Assembly: GCF_035582795.1 (NCBI RefSeq)
Contig: NW_027445651.1
Coordinates: 186,001-250,000, forward strand
DNA length: 64,000 bases
Source of the DNA: Mycteria americana
Lineage: Eukaryota > Chordata > Aves > Ciconiiformes > Ciconiidae
Reading direction: 5' to 3'
Part shown: in pieces, positions 42,761-55,505 of the stretch
Layout: every line of letters starts with the position of its first letter
Position numbering within the stretch: the stretch's first letter is position 1
Translations under genes and position numbers: made by a program
The notes under the pieces: model-generated
What the model was told of the DNA's origin: nothing
Seen by the model: the letters and a program-made list of their open reading frames with translations, nothing else
The model's database searches: none

Positions 42761-44639
42761 GTTAACAAAGAGAGGAGAACTCTAAAGTAGGTATGGCAGG
42801 GGAGGTTTACCATAAAGGAAAGAGAAGTGAGAACATAAGGGGTAGAACAGATAGCTAAAAAGTTATGCCCATGCCCTAATTCTGGTACTGCACTACTCCT
42901 AGTTTTAAAACACACTGGTTTTAAATGAAAATGGGACAACCAACCTGTCCCCTCCCCACACTGTAGCAGTTGAACACATCACAATGAACTCTTGTCCAAG
43001 AAATTATTTCAGTTGAGAGATGCCCCCCCACCCCCAGCAACTCACAGCTTTGTTCTGCCAGCTTGCTCTTACCTCTGAGGGGTAGTGAAGGTGACAGAGG
43101 GGTTTATGTGACTGTTTGTACTACTCAGCTGTGGGTGACACAATGCGGGTCATTCTGTGTGATGGCAAATGTTGTGTACTCTCTGCAGACAAGTACCACT
43201 TGTAAATTGAATACTGAGAAGTCATGCTTAGGACTGTGCTAGTCCTAGTTATATGGCCTTTCACAGCCTCAGAACATGGCTGATGGCTTCCTGCCAAGAC
43301 ACATGTTGATGCATAGAAATGCTCCTTATGCAGACATAACACCCAGAAAACTTTTCTATCTAAAACATGGGTACTATTGATGACTTACCCCCTTGAGCTC
43401 ACATCTTAGGCCTGCATTCCCAGACAAACTACCTAAAAACTTTTTCAGGTACAGCCCATCAACCTGTGTGTCTGCACTCACTAGAGTCGGTTTCTTCACA
43501 TTAAGATGTGTGAAATACAGCCATAACCTAGTGTCTCTGTGCTCCTTTTATGTTCAGTGGACCTGGTTAATCTAGGGAGGGATTCTAGGCGGGCTAGCAC
43601 AGCTCAGCCCACAAAAACAGGAGATACCTTCTGTCGCAGAGGTCTGAGCTCCTGCCTGTCCATGCAGAGCCTGAAAAACACTCACAGGAGCTCTTGCAAA
43701 ATGCAAGGAGCAATTCCAGAAGGGGATGTAACTGATCTCCCCTGCACAGGGCACAGAGCTAGTCAAGCTCTGGCCTTGGTGTTCATGGAACTGCAGCAGG
43801 TAGCCTGGAAATCTCTGCTCTGGGGAGTTTTGGATGCTTCCCATCCTTGCTGTGTCCCCAGAGGATCAAAGACAATGAACGCTAAGCAGCAGCTTCCAAC
43901 CTCCTTCCTCAGGTGCAGTGTGGATTCCTCTCCCTGCACCCTGGTATCTTTCCAAGGGGATGGGTGGAACCTTATGAGTTGACTCCTTTTGTGCTGCTGG
44001 ATCTGGCTGTGAACAGGACAAAGAGGGACAACTCATCCGGGTTTGCCTGAGAATTATCCCTCATTGTCCTTTTCTCAGCCATCTGCCTCCTGATCCTGGC
44101 TAGGAATACCTTGACCAACCTGGGGCAGGATGATGCAGACACTTGCAGCAGGGCAGCAAATGTACCCATGGGGTAGAGCTCTGGGTGTGGAGAGAGACAT
44201 TCCCCTGTGCAGGTGTGGGTGGGAACATCTGGGAGCTCTCACCAGGACTCTGTGACCTTCCCTACAGCTCTCCTGCCCTGTCTGTGCCTGGCAAAGTGTG
44301 AAGAAGATATGAAGCCCTGCCTGTCCTTGCCTTGAAGTTGCGAGGGGAGATGTGCTCTGTGGGCTGCCTGGATAAGCAAGGCCTCTCCAGGGCCGGGCTG
44401 CAGGACAGGTAGGTTGGGGAGATCATGTCCCAGGTCTGGTCCATGCCAGGAAGGTGGATGGCAGCAGCAGCCCCACCATGGCTCTGAGTCCCATGGGCAG
44501 TGGGCAAGCTCGAGGTGCAGCAGGGAGGCAGCTCTGCCTTCTCTGTCAGCACCCAATGGGTAGTTGCAGACAGCAGTTACATCTTCCCATAGCCTTCCTG
44601 AGGGTGATCAAACCAGTCCTCTCAGCCACTCCTCATGTA
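42761..44639. other. Intergenic stretch; no gene recognised
   Basis: No domain-bearing frame. 43539-43982 plus is open for 147 codons but shows no signature. Confidence 0.4.
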
Positions 44640-45340
44640 AGGGTATGTGGAATAGGAGAGTCTCTGTTTCATTAATGTTACCTGATCAAGGACCTTTCTA
44701 GTGCAAGTGGGATAATACATAAAGGGAGATGCAATAACCAAAATCACAAAGAGGCACAGACCTGATAGAGAAGGAATAACAATAACCAAACCTAAAAGCT
44801 TCCAATAGCTAATTAATGGGGCCTTAAGAAAATACAGGCATAGCTTTGGAGAATGGCCACCTGGACTTTGTAAGTGATAAGAAGTGGGAAATGAGATGAA
44901 CACAAGGATTTGGGAAATTCAAGGAGGGCCTGTGGGACTAGGGAAAAATCACTAAGGAATGTTTAGGGAAAGGGAATGAGAAAGAGATGGGGGGTATAAA
45001 AGGGGCTTGTTAGATGTAAACAGTTGCTAGTCAGTATGCTTGTCTAACTGAGCCCTGCCCTTGATCACTGCATTCTGTCCTATCTTCTGATTAAATCTTC
45101 CTTAACGTTTTTTTCATGTAATTTCACTCTCCATTGTGTGTGAATGCTGTAAAGACTAGATGCCAGCAACTGAAGGCACCAGAGGGAGTGAAATGAGGTC
45201 AGCAACTGGAGTCAGATCGCAGTCAAGGCCTACTGAGCCTGTGGTGCCAGAACCTGGAGTGGACAAGGTCCCAGTGTCAGCAACTGGTGTGGCACCACAG
45301 GTCACAGGCCCCACATGCCTGGGTGCCAGCGGCTGGTGAC
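44640..45340 (+). mobile_element. ERV LTR-like element 1 of a related pair
   Basis: Has GGGGTATAAAAGGGGCTTG (TATA box near 44996) and TCTGATTAAATCTTCC (poly(A) signal near 45088), about 90 bases apart, as in an LTR U3/R/U5. It continues into sequence with repeated CAGCAACTG words (45165, 45204, 45278). The layout and words parallel 46500-46990. Family not certain; ERVK-like, from memory. Confidence 0.6.
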
Positions 45341-45924
45341 CAGTGTATTTATTTTTTCCCTAACCTGGTGTGCATGGGTGTGGGCAATTGACTGGCAAGC
45401 TTCAAGCTGGACTAGTAGCAGGCAAGTTGGAGGCCCAGGGTCTGGGCAGGGATATTAGATGAGCAGAAGACCTGTACTGGGCATGTGTGCTTTTGCTAGT
45501 GAACTTCAGTCCTTATCAGCTGGAAAGGAGGAAGAGGACTTGGCTGTCTATATGTTTAGTGTGAATTCCGGTGTTGTTACATGTGGGTGTTGCTGAAGGC
45601 AATTCCTTGTCTGTGGCAATCTGTGCAGCCAGCCCTATTGATGTCCTGCATGTTTGTGTGTGTCTCTGGGATACACACTGAGCCTCTTTACTGTTTGAAC
45701 CTGTAAACAGGAAAGCAGCTGCCTCTTCCATTGGCCAGGGAGACAGACGCCACTGGCTCTGTCTGAAATGGGCTGGGCTCCAGCAACTGCACAGGAGGAA
45801 TCACCAGGTCCCACAGTCTGCTGGAGGCAGCCAGTTATAACATCCCTTAGCATCCCTCAGCATCCTGGTGGCCTGCACTGGACTTGCATTGGTGTTTCAA
45901 TGTATTTCTTGGCCTGGAAAGCCC
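45341..45924. other. Stretch following LTR element 1
   Basis: 45490-45760 has diverged similarity to 47030-47240 (CCTT.TCAGC, AGAGGA..AGGA, GTGTGTGT, TGAGCCT..CTG). It probably belongs to the same ERV type. No coding frame recognised. Confidence 0.4.
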
Positions 45925-46135
45925 TTACCAGGACAAAGAGTACTGCAGGGGAAGTTTCACAAGTGCTGAATAGAGGGGAAGAATTACTTCCATTGGCATG
46001 CTCCTCACTCTCTTGCTAAGACAGCCCAGGATGTGGCAGACATTCATCACTGCAAGGCACGTTGCTGTCATGTGTTCAACTGGTTGTCCATCAGCGCTTC
46101 TCCCTTCTGTCCCTGGGCTACGTGCTCCCAGAAAG
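45925..46135 (-). mobile_element. CR1 fragment, minus orientation
   Basis: Minus-strand frame contains CLAVMNVCHILGCLSKRVRSMPMEVILPLYSALVKLPLQYSLSW, a worn version of the conserved CR1 C-terminal segment (compare [36 protein letters not shown] at 16200-16320). Confidence 0.75.
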
Positions 46136-46499
46136 CCTCCATCAAGGGCAGACTGGACAACCTTGTCCACCTTCTTCTGGGACTTTGTGCTCTTCCCATT
46201 CCTCCAAACAGGCTTTGAAGGATTGGCCACTGGGATGCAACATGAAGAATGGGAGGTGTTAGATTATGTGGTAAAATCCCAGGCTGCATTCACACAAAGT
46301 AACACAAAGAGACAATGGCAAGTGGGGAAACTGATTAATGCCGTCAGTCAGCTAGTCCCAGGACCATCACAGGAGAGTGGTCAGCCCATTAAAGGCTCCA
46401 CAAGCCCAGAGGAGCATAGAGGCACAATGGCAGGCTGGGAACCCAAAATAACGTACTGAGAGGAATGCACACTCTAGGCCTCAGTGTCATTGTCTAGAT
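46136..46499. other. Short intergenic stretch
   Basis: An open plus frame runs on to 46459 with no recognised similarity. Confidence 0.35.
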
Positions 46500-47240
46500 G
46501 TGAGACCCATGAAGATGAGTTAGGGGGATTGGCTCAAATTGAGGGGGATTACTCCTTAGCAATATGGGACACATTATGGGATGCATGGTAAAAGCATGTG
46601 GGAGTTGCTCAAGATTTATAATGAGATGTTTAGGGAAGGAACCAAAGGTGGGAAAAGGGAAAGATCCAGGTGATTTGGAGAGGAACAAATGTGGCAAAAC
46701 AGAGGAATAAAGGGATAAAAAGGGCCGGTCATATGTGATCAGGTCACAAACTTGTCTGGTCATGCCCTGAACCTGATAATTGCAGTGTCTCCTATCTTCT
46801 TATTAAATTAAATGTCTACTTATTTCTCGACATGAGGAACCCTCTGTTCTGTGTAAATCTGTATGTATGGAGGTCTAGGTGCCAGCAACTGGAGTGTGAC
46901 CTTGGGTAAGAGAGCTCATACGTCTGGGGTGTTCATGTCTGCTGGTGTATCCAAAGCACAGCTATTGGGTAGACTGAGTGTCTAAGCCAAGCTACTCCAA
47001 AGATCCACATTGTATATACGTATACATATATTTTCCACTAAATGACCTTCTGATCAGCCAAAGAGAGGAACAGGATGATGTCTTTAGTACTCTTTTGTTT
47101 TCATATGAATGCTGAGTGTGTCTGCCTGTGCTGAGCTCTATGGTTTGCTTGTGTGTGTGTGTGCACTTACTTGGAATACATTCTGAGCCTTCCTGCTGGT
47201 TGGTTTTGGACACATGGAACTATGGAAGCATTTCTAATGG
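46500..47240 (+). mobile_element. ERV LTR-like element 2 of a related pair
   Basis: GGGATAAAAAGGGCC (TATA box near 46713) and CTTATTAAATTAAATG (poly(A) signal near 46800), followed by CTAGGTGCCAGCAACTGGAGTG near 46875, the same order as at 44996-45205. 47030-47240 resembles 45490-45760. Two related, independently decayed copies in the same orientation, about 1.7 kb apart. Confidence 0.55.
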
Positions 47241-48722
47241 GCTACCAGATTTGGTACCCCTTAACAGGAAGTGCTGTGGCTCTTCAAGGGATCTTAGCCA
47301 TGTAGGTCATGTTCAGCTTGGCCTTCAAGCTAAGCCAGAGGGGAACCTGATCACAGGGATAACTCCTCTACATGGTACTGTTTTCCTTCGTGTCCGCCAT
47401 CTGCATTTTTGCGGTCACTAGGGTCACTTGATCTGACAAAGACATCAGCAAGCTAGGAGGAGTCATCCTGGAAAGGGTAGCAGCTGGGACTTTCTTTTAC
47501 CTCACCATTTTGGAGATCCTGCCCAAGAAGTGGTCTCAACAATTCCCCATTTTTCATTATCTGGGATCCTTTCTAGTAACAGTCATTACAATTTGGATCT
47601 GATGACTAAGGCACTGCATCTAGGTTGGGGGTGGAAGGAGAACATTTTCCTTCCAGTAACCACCTATTCCAGCCCCCAACCACAGGAAAGGACTTGTTAG
47701 TGGGCGGAGAACACCCTCCAGAGGATGTAGCATGAGGCCTGTATCTCCCTTTTGTCATGTGCAGTGCCTATCAGAGAGAGGTTTCTGTAGCTTGGTGCTT
47801 AAGGTGTATTTCCATGTGCTGGGTGAGGAGCAAAAGGTGGGGGTGCATGTACTGTCTTCTGGGATAGTGGTGGAGGAATGGTCCAGGGGAAGAAAGTCAG
47901 ACATCCTGAAGGTCCTCACCTGGCTTTGTTTTCTGAAGTTAAATGGGGATAGAACTGAATGAACACTGTAGAAGCAACTGCAATGGGACCCTGAGGGAGG
48001 ATTAAGCCCTTGGAAACCTGGAAAAATGATAGGAATCATGAAAGGCCCCACCAGAGGACCTGACCCATCTCATCTGACTCCAGGTTGTAGAAGACTACGT
48101 AATTACACTCTGAACTGGGTTGCTCCTTTAAGTGCATCTCTTTAGTTGGGACAAAGCCAGATCTTGGCTAAAAAGAGCATGAGCATGACCATCTTTAAAG
48201 CTCATAATAAATCAGTGGCATCTGCTACCCACCTGTTTATCCATCCTTCCCTTGGGTCTAATATTGGTGTTGAATCTGAGCAGTTCACTGCACTAATGGA
48301 GAGACATTAGGCAGAAATGGATCCCCTTGGCACACACTGGTCCACCTAGAGTTCCTAGAGGAACAGCTTTTCCACAGTAACATGAGAAGACTCAAGGGTC
48401 CTGCTGACCAGGTTGCATGCAATGATTTAAAGACATGTGTGCGATCCCCCTAAGGAAACCTAAAGGCTAGCACTACCCAGACCTGCCCCTACTGAAGTGT
48501 GGAATGTTTTTTACTACTCATTAAGACTTGGAAGATAAGTCATTCCCTTGTGGCTAATTAGGGAGCTTTTCCAGTTTTGTTGGTTTGTTTGTTTTTATTG
48601 GCAAGGGAGATAGTAAACAGGAGGGTTTTAATAAGCTTTCAAGACAATGGCATTTCTTTCTGTCTTCTTTTGTCTGAGCCTTTGCCTTTTGTTTCTAGTA
48701 AAGACAAGACATTCTGATGTTG
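47241..48722. other. Intergenic stretch; no gene recognised
   Basis: An AATAAA near 48207 is followed by LTR-like words but no boundaries can be set. No protein signature. Confidence 0.35.
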
Positions 48723-49298
48723 TGTCATGGTTTAACCCCAGCCAGCAACTAAGCACCACACAGCTGCTCGCTCACTCCCTTTCGGTGGGATGGGGGAGAG
48801 AATCAGAAGGGTAAAAGTGAGAAAACTCATGGGCTGAGATAAAGACCGTTTCATAGGGAAAGCAAAAGCCATTTGCGCAGGCAAAGCAAAATAAGGGATT
48901 AATTCACTACTTCCCATCAGCAGGCAGATGTTCAGCCATCTCAAGGAAAGCAGGGCTCCATCATGCCTAACAGTTACTTGGGAAGACGAACACCATAACT
49001 CCGAATGTCCCCCCCTTCCTTCCTCTTCCTCAGCTTTATATACTGAGCATGACGTCATATGGTATGGAATAGCCTTTTGGTCAGTTTGGATCAACTATCC
49101 TGTCTGTGCCCCCTCCCAGTTTCTTGTGCACCTGGCAGAGCATAGGAAGCTGCAAAGTCCTTGACCAGTGTAAACACCACTTAGCAACAACCAAAACATC
49201 TCTGTATTATCAACACTGTTTTCAGCACAAATCCAAAACATAGCCCCATACTAGCTACTATAAAGAAAATTAACTTTATCCCAGCCAAAACCAGCACA
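48723..49298 (-). mobile_element. Solo ERV LTR, minus orientation
   Basis: Plus strand runs from TGTCATGGTTTAACCCCAGCC to CCAGCCAAAACCAGCACA, so in sense it is TGTGCTGGTTTT..to..GACA. No internal sequence flanks it, as expected for LTR-LTR recombination. It has the shared words CTACTTCCCATCAGCAGG, GACGTCATATGGTATGG, and TTCTTGTGCACC. The flanking five bases do not form a convincing duplication. Confidence 0.88.
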
Positions 49299-49394
49299 TT
49301 CTGCAAAATTAGTGGATCAAGGTGCCTTCATGACAGATGGAGTATTTACCTCTGGTGAGAATCCCCTGAGCCCAGATATCTGGTGAATTTTTCA

Positions 49395-49535
49395 CCCATG
49401 TTAAACTCCACTTCTCCAGCTTGTATCTCCACAGTTTGGCTATAAGGATAATCTGGGAGAGAGGGCAGAAGGTGATGGTAAAGCCAATGAGAACAAAATG
49501 TCCACTGATCTAGTTGAAAGGTGTGAACCAATTGC
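49395..49535 (-). mobile_element. Possible CR1 scrap, minus orientation
   Basis: CTCCACAGTTTGGCTATAAGGATAATCTGGGAGAG resembles the antisense CR1 segment that encodes the region just before the RT GVPQGS motif. Short and diverged. Confidence 0.3.
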
Positions 49536-50804
49536 ATGCCCAATATGTATTGTTATGTGTGCATGGCTTGCTTCATCAAGTGATCAGAAGTGAACTCATT
49601 ACCTGCCATACCAGCCTGTACAAGCATCTCCATCTGATTGCTGAATCTCACACCCATGTTCAAGTACTCTAGGGGAAGAAAGGTGTCAAGGAGAGGGCTT
49701 TTGTGTGCAGGAGGGAAGTTGGGCAGGTTGGTCTAATCAGCTGCATCTGTCACACAAAGCACAAGTAAATTGCCCTCCCTTTAACTACATTGAGCCCTTG
49801 GACTTGACACAGGAGTTGCAGAAAGGGATTTTGTCATGTCCATGTCTCTGTTTTGGCCCTGGACAGTGTAGACAGTGTCTCTTTGGGTGGAAGTCTTCTC
49901 AACAAAATCTGGATGTCTACTGTGAATTTTCTTCTGCCTAGGCCAGCTTTAGTCTTTAAACTCTCTTGAGCACCACTAGGAGAATAAATGATCCTTCTAA
50001 AATATGGCTTGCTTGACCTGTACAGTAACTTTTGGAGGAGGTGAACTGAGGCCTGAGATTGCCCATTTCTCTCCACTGATGATCAGTGGACCAAAGATGA
50101 ATAGTTCAGGTGAAGATATGTGCTCTGGAGGTCAAGGAGATCAATTCCTTTCTAATTAGAGTTATATCTCCAAATAAGTACCTGAAAAAGTCTCAATTAG
50201 CTCAGACAAGCTACATCCTGGAACACTGTTTTTGCTCATTTATAACATGAAAGGGAGGTATATGAGACTGATTCCTTGCAGATGTCTTCACTGAGATGGT
50301 AAAGCTACTGTGGTGTATTAAAGGCATTCATCTCAGTTCTTTCCTTCACCCATGCAAAGAGAGCAGAACTTTCCATGGGTGATCCATCACATCCTACACC
50401 AGATCACTACCTCTGCATCACCTACAGTATCTCTCCCCAGTGACCTGAATAAGGGCACCACATTAGTTGCTTGATGCACAGCTCAGGTGTTTATTTATAT
50501 TGTTATGGTTCAGATCTTAACTGTGATAGATGGTATGACATCTTAAATGAGGTAGGATGAATTAAACCTTAACATTTCTATATTTAGGCATCCATATTTG
50601 CCACCTACTTATTTTCAGCTCTGGAGATACCACACTCTTCATAGCCAGATGTTTGACACTTCTAGTATTTTGGAATGTTTCCTGAATGTTGGGAAACTTG
50701 GTAGTGGCTCAGATGTGTGGGGTTTTCCCTTCTTAGAACAGGAGAGACAGTGAACACCTTCTGGGAAAGTCTTGGATGACAGACCAACATGGTTAAGTCA
50801 TGCT
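49536..50804. other. Intergenic stretch; no gene recognised
   Basis: AT-richer unique DNA, short frames only. Confidence 0.4.
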
Positions 50805-51340
50805 GGGCACCTACTACAAGCCACCTGATCAAGGAGAGGAAGCAGACAAAGGCTTCTTCAGGCTGCCAGAGGAAGTCTCACAATCACAGGTCCTCATTCT
50901 CCTGGGGGACTCTCCCTGCTCCCCCTGATATCTGCTGAAAGGGCAACATAGCGTATCACAAGAAACTCATATGATATCTGCAGTGTATTAAAAACATATT
51001 TTTAATGCAGGTGATCCACTGATCACTGACTGGGGTAAATTATCTGCTCTACCAGTAGCTCACCTAAAAGGAAGAACTGGGTGAGGGTACGAAGTCTGAA
51101 GGCAGCTTTGGCTGCAGTGAACACGAGATGGTAGAATTTAAGATACTGAGAGAAGTGGGTAAGACAAATAGTAGCATCAGAACCATGAGAGCAGACTTAA
51201 TCTAGTTCAGGGATCTACTAGTTAGCAGATGGGCTACCCAGGAGGAATACAGAGACATTGATTTTACCACATCCCTGAGCCCAGGGCAGAATCTGCATGA
51301 GGGAAGCATTACCCACAGAGAAGAAAAATTAAGATAGGGA
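50805..51340 (+). mobile_element. CR1 ORF2 remnant (endonuclease and linker)
   Basis: Conceptual reading gives YYKPPDQGEEADKGFFRLPEEVSQSQVLILLGDS near 50815-50915 and, after a disrupted stretch with an unrelated AT-rich part, GSFGCSEHEMVEFKILREVGK near 51100-51165, both CR1 endonuclease-domain segments. Heavily decayed. Confidence 0.8.
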
Positions 51341-54300
51341 GCACACAACCAAATTGGGCCTACACAAGGCCAGGGAAGCAGATGGGATGTAAGGTCAATT
51401 TTTTACCTTATTTTAAAACTGGTCATATCTTAGGATAGGTCAAAAACATCTCAAATATTTCTCAAATGTTTCCTATGAAAACTAAACCTCTCACTATCCA
51501 ACACCAACTCCATATGCAGTCTGGATTCCCTGTAAATAAGTAAATGGTGAAACAGAGATTTACGAGTGTCACAACAGTGAAAGGGCCTTCTTGACTCCAC
51601 CTGATTCCCCCATACTCCCAGGACACACTGCAGAAAGAATGAAGTTCTCTGAAGGCATACCATGTATGACCTGTGTTTAACACTGGTCTCAAGGTGGGTT
51701 TATGGCAGATCTGTTTCCACTGGAGTCTCTGATGTAACAGGTGGGAATGCTGCTGAGCAGTTAGGGCTAGGGGCCCTCTCAGATACCTTCACCTTCCTTC
51801 CTGCGTCCATTTGCTCCCCATATTCATGCAGGCCACTGCATCATGCCCTCAAATCTTCCTGACAGGAACACCTGGATGTGTGGGACACTCAGTGACATCT
51901 CAAACCAAAGGAGGTACCAGCAGGCATGTGAGCAGCTGTGTTGAGCCAAGAGTCTCCACTGAATAAAAGTGACACCAGGGTCATGGTTTGAATTACTTTC
52001 TCACTGGAAATGTGTGTGGCTAAAGGAAGACAGTTCCCACCCCAGGATCTCACAGTCAGAAAAAATGGTGCCACACCTGCCCCAAGACCAAGGTCACATT
52101 TCAACCCAATTTGCTTTATTCACTTCCCTGATAAAGAGCAGTTCATCATTTGGTTTCAGTTCCCACATACAGTAGCCCCAACCATTCCATTGCCTCTAAG
52201 AAAAAGCAAGCCATAGAAAGATATTACCTTCTCTTCTCAATTGGACATGTGTTTCCTTATGGCCCTCTTCTCCCTCTGCCTCTTGCCATTGCACATCCTA
52301 GGTGAAAGCCAGACACTTGCAGAGGTACTCCTGGGATGGAACACATTCCTTCCCATGTTCTCTTCATCAGTTTGCAGGAGAACCAGATTTGTGCCCTGAA
52401 ATCTGCACCTAGTTGGAGCTGTCAGTGCATGCAGCAGCCCTCCTGAGCACCCCCTCAGTGCCCCAAGATCATGAAGATCATATGCTTCATATCTTTTCCC
52501 CTTCAGCTGCAGTCTCTGATTGCATTTGGGCTGCCTTCCTGCAGCAGCACAGCACCTGCACCTGCACCTCCACACTTCAAGATGTGCTCTGAGAGCTCTC
52601 TACTCTGATAGGGAAAGGGATGGTGAGTGGGAGCTGAGATGGAGCAGGAGCAGTATCTAGTATGTGATGAAGGTAAACACCCAGTAGGCATTTGTGTATG
52701 TGTGCAGGGAAGCCCTATGCTGAGAAACAAAGCCCTCTGCCCAATCATCCTCCTTGCATTTCTGCAAAATTGGGTAGGGACACACTGATGTGCCTGTGGT
52801 TTCCCATCTTTTGACTTCAGAGCTTTTACAGTGAATTGGAGACAACCATGGCAGGCATCTACACAGAACAGACAGCTGCTGGGAAGGACTGACACCTCAA
52901 AATGGGCAGTCACACCAGCTCCATAACAGCTGTCCCCTGGGCTGCGAAGAGCTGTTCTGTGAGGTAGTCCTGTGGAGAGAGGGCCCCAAAATCAGTGTTG
53001 TACCTGGAGACTAGCGTAGGGTTTAATGTGAGAAAGCTGAAGATGGGAGACTGATCCCTGAGACAAAAGAGAGAGGGAGAGAGAGAGAAAGATAAGTGAA
53101 ATTTCACTGTGAGAGATGAAATGACATGTGCAGGTACCCTGGGCCCACACACCTGACCAGACCTTTCCTACAGTCCAGCTGAGGTATGGGAGTGCCCCTG
53201 AGCTGGCTCCCACACAGCAGTGACACAGCTCTAACTGAGCAGTAACGACCTCATTGCCTGAGAGCTCAGAAATGTCAAGGACACAGAGGCAGTAGCTGGA
53301 GGAATGAATGAGCTCAGGAAGGAAGACACCCAGGAAAGGACAAGACAGAGGCACAGGTCTTGTATAACTGACACCACGCAAACTCCCATGAGATAAGTAA
53401 CAATAAATTTGCCTGTGCAAATGCAGCACCTACCTGTAACCCTGAACATGAAGCACTGATTTCTCTGATGGTACCTGTGAACAAAACTCAAGGTCTGGAT
53501 CTCACACTCAGTTTCTTCCTGTCCACTTCCTTCCCTTCCTTTTTATCTCTTCAGACCCCAACTCCTGCCACACAGCCAGCTACACTCCTGTACTCTGCTT
53601 CCAGCAGTTCCTGCTGTGAGTCATCAACAGTACCTGAATGTACCTGCTCTCCAAACTGTCCCGCTACTTATACAAGGAATTAGCCTCCTGAAGGATCTTG
53701 CTGAATCTCCTCTCTCCTTGGGACTGCAGGGAGCAAGCACTGTGTAACTAGTCCCTGGGCGAAAGAAGTTCTGAGCTTGTGGAAAGTGTGTCAACAACTC
53801 CAGCAAGGGCTGCCCCCCAGACCTCTGTGGCAATGCAGCCTGCTCTGAGGAAGAGCAAAACTGAGGCAGAATAATAAGCAATGGCTTCTGTAAACACTGC
53901 AGCAAAGATAAAGGAGACCCCAGAAAGGGGATTCAGATCTCTCCCTGCAGAAGACTACATTGGAAATAACTCCCTCAGAATCAGGCAGCTGTGGCTCATG
54001 ACAGTCATCTTTCCCATGTCTACCAATGCTCAGTGGGGAGAAAAAGAAACAAGCAGCAGGCATTTTCTCCAGCATATGGTGACCTGAAAGGTGGGATTGG
54101 ATGAGTCACCTTTGGGGTGCCAGGCTTTGTCCTCAGAGGAGAGAGGCCACTCAAACCTCATTTTCATGCTTAGGGGCTAGACCCATCAATGCTGAAGTGA
54201 GCTGAGCTGCCCATATGTCCCCATAGTTTTTAACTGTCTTTTCAAAATGAGGAAGTCCACAGTGCCTGGACTGGTTTATCTCTCCACTGGCTGGCAAGGC

Positions 54301-54689
54301 AGGAAGAAGTGGACAGTGCAAATGGGCTTTTCTGCCCTGGCTCTTCAGGATGAGTGAGATGAATCTCAAAGAAAGGGTGAGTCTGCTGGGAGTCACACTC
54401 TGAACTGTGAGCATGAACATGGAGATGCCAACATGTGGACTCCACATGTGTGGTCCTCATCTGGTCAGTAATGGCTGAAGGAGGGAGCCTGTCACCTGCG
54501 CACTAGAGCATTTCCACTGTCTAGTGGGTCTCTTTGGCCTCCCACTGCCACTCCAAGAGGGGCAGAGTTGCCTCCAACCCTTGTGTCATAGCTCTCTAGC
54601 TCATATGGCTGCCTCAAACAGCCCATGGGCAACAGAACTGCTTCCAGGGTCCTTCACAGTTCAACAGAACTGTGTTCAGGCAATCCCAT

Positions 54690-54815
54690 CCCAGCACTGC
54701 ATGTGGATGCTCAGCTGGAGGGTGCTGACTTTCCATCTGGATCCAACTCTATGGGTTTGGGCCTGTGTCTCAGGAAGGATATCCAGTTCACTTGAGAGGG
54801 CCTAGGGTACCCCAT
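54690..54815 (+). repeat. Diverged direct repeat, unit 1
   Basis: CAGCACTGCATGTGGATGCTCAGCTGGAGGGTGCTGACT and onward, through GATATCCAGTTCA and GGGTACCCCATTGA, is paralleled by 55375-55505. Confidence 0.7.
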
Positions 54816-55374
54816 TGACATTCCACTGCTGGTCCAGGTCAGCCTGCCTCTCCTAGAGGTCCTGGGTCTTCACTGACAGCCCTAAGCAGGGCATTGCATA
54901 TCCCAGTTTATGTCAGAGGACTACTGGTTGAATTGATGTGGAATTGTCTGCAGCTGTCAGTGTCCTGCACTCATCTGTGCCTCGAGTCCCTTAGACATTT
55001 GAGGTCCTGCTTTTGGCTGCTCTCTGGGGCTGAAGAGGGCTCTAACACTCAAGTAGAATTCACCCCCAAATGAAACATCATCCCAACCAGCAAAGTAAGC
55101 AGTTACAGACACCCCAGAGCAGGTGTGTTCCAGCCTCAGTGGGCTTTCTAAAGCATTTCCACAACTGCTGTCAAGGACAGCAGAGCTGATGAGGGTGGAC
55201 ATTGCCACGTCCTTGGGCACAGGTACATGGGCCCAGCTGCAGATCTCATATCCAAGTGCCTGGAGCCCTGTCCATGGTGACTCAGCTGGCTTCCTGGCAG
55301 CCTGAAGCCAGAACAGGAGCCAGCTTGGGGAAAGGATGTGCTGAATGTGGGACCAAGAGAAAATACAGCATTGC

Positions 55375-55505
55375 AGACCCCACCACTACATATGGATGCT
55401 CAGCTAGAGGGTGCTGACTCTTCAAGTGGACCCCATCCATCGATTTGAATCTGTTGCCCAGTAAGCATTACCCAGTTCATCTAAGACAGCCTGGAGTACT
55501 CAATT
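55375..55505 (+). repeat. Diverged direct repeat, unit 2
   Basis: ACCACTACATATGGATGCTCAGCTAGAGGGTGCTGACT, then TTACCCAGTTCATCTAAGA and GAGTACTCAATTA, co-linear with 54690-54815. Confidence 0.7.

Noticed and set aside
53468-53683. Short Pro/Thr/Ser/Cys frame ending SSSCCESSTVPECTCSPNCPATYTRN
   Set aside because: Looked like a possible small cysteine-rich epidermal protein, but no known family match, no promoter or poly(A) context, and no repeat of it elsewhere in the window.
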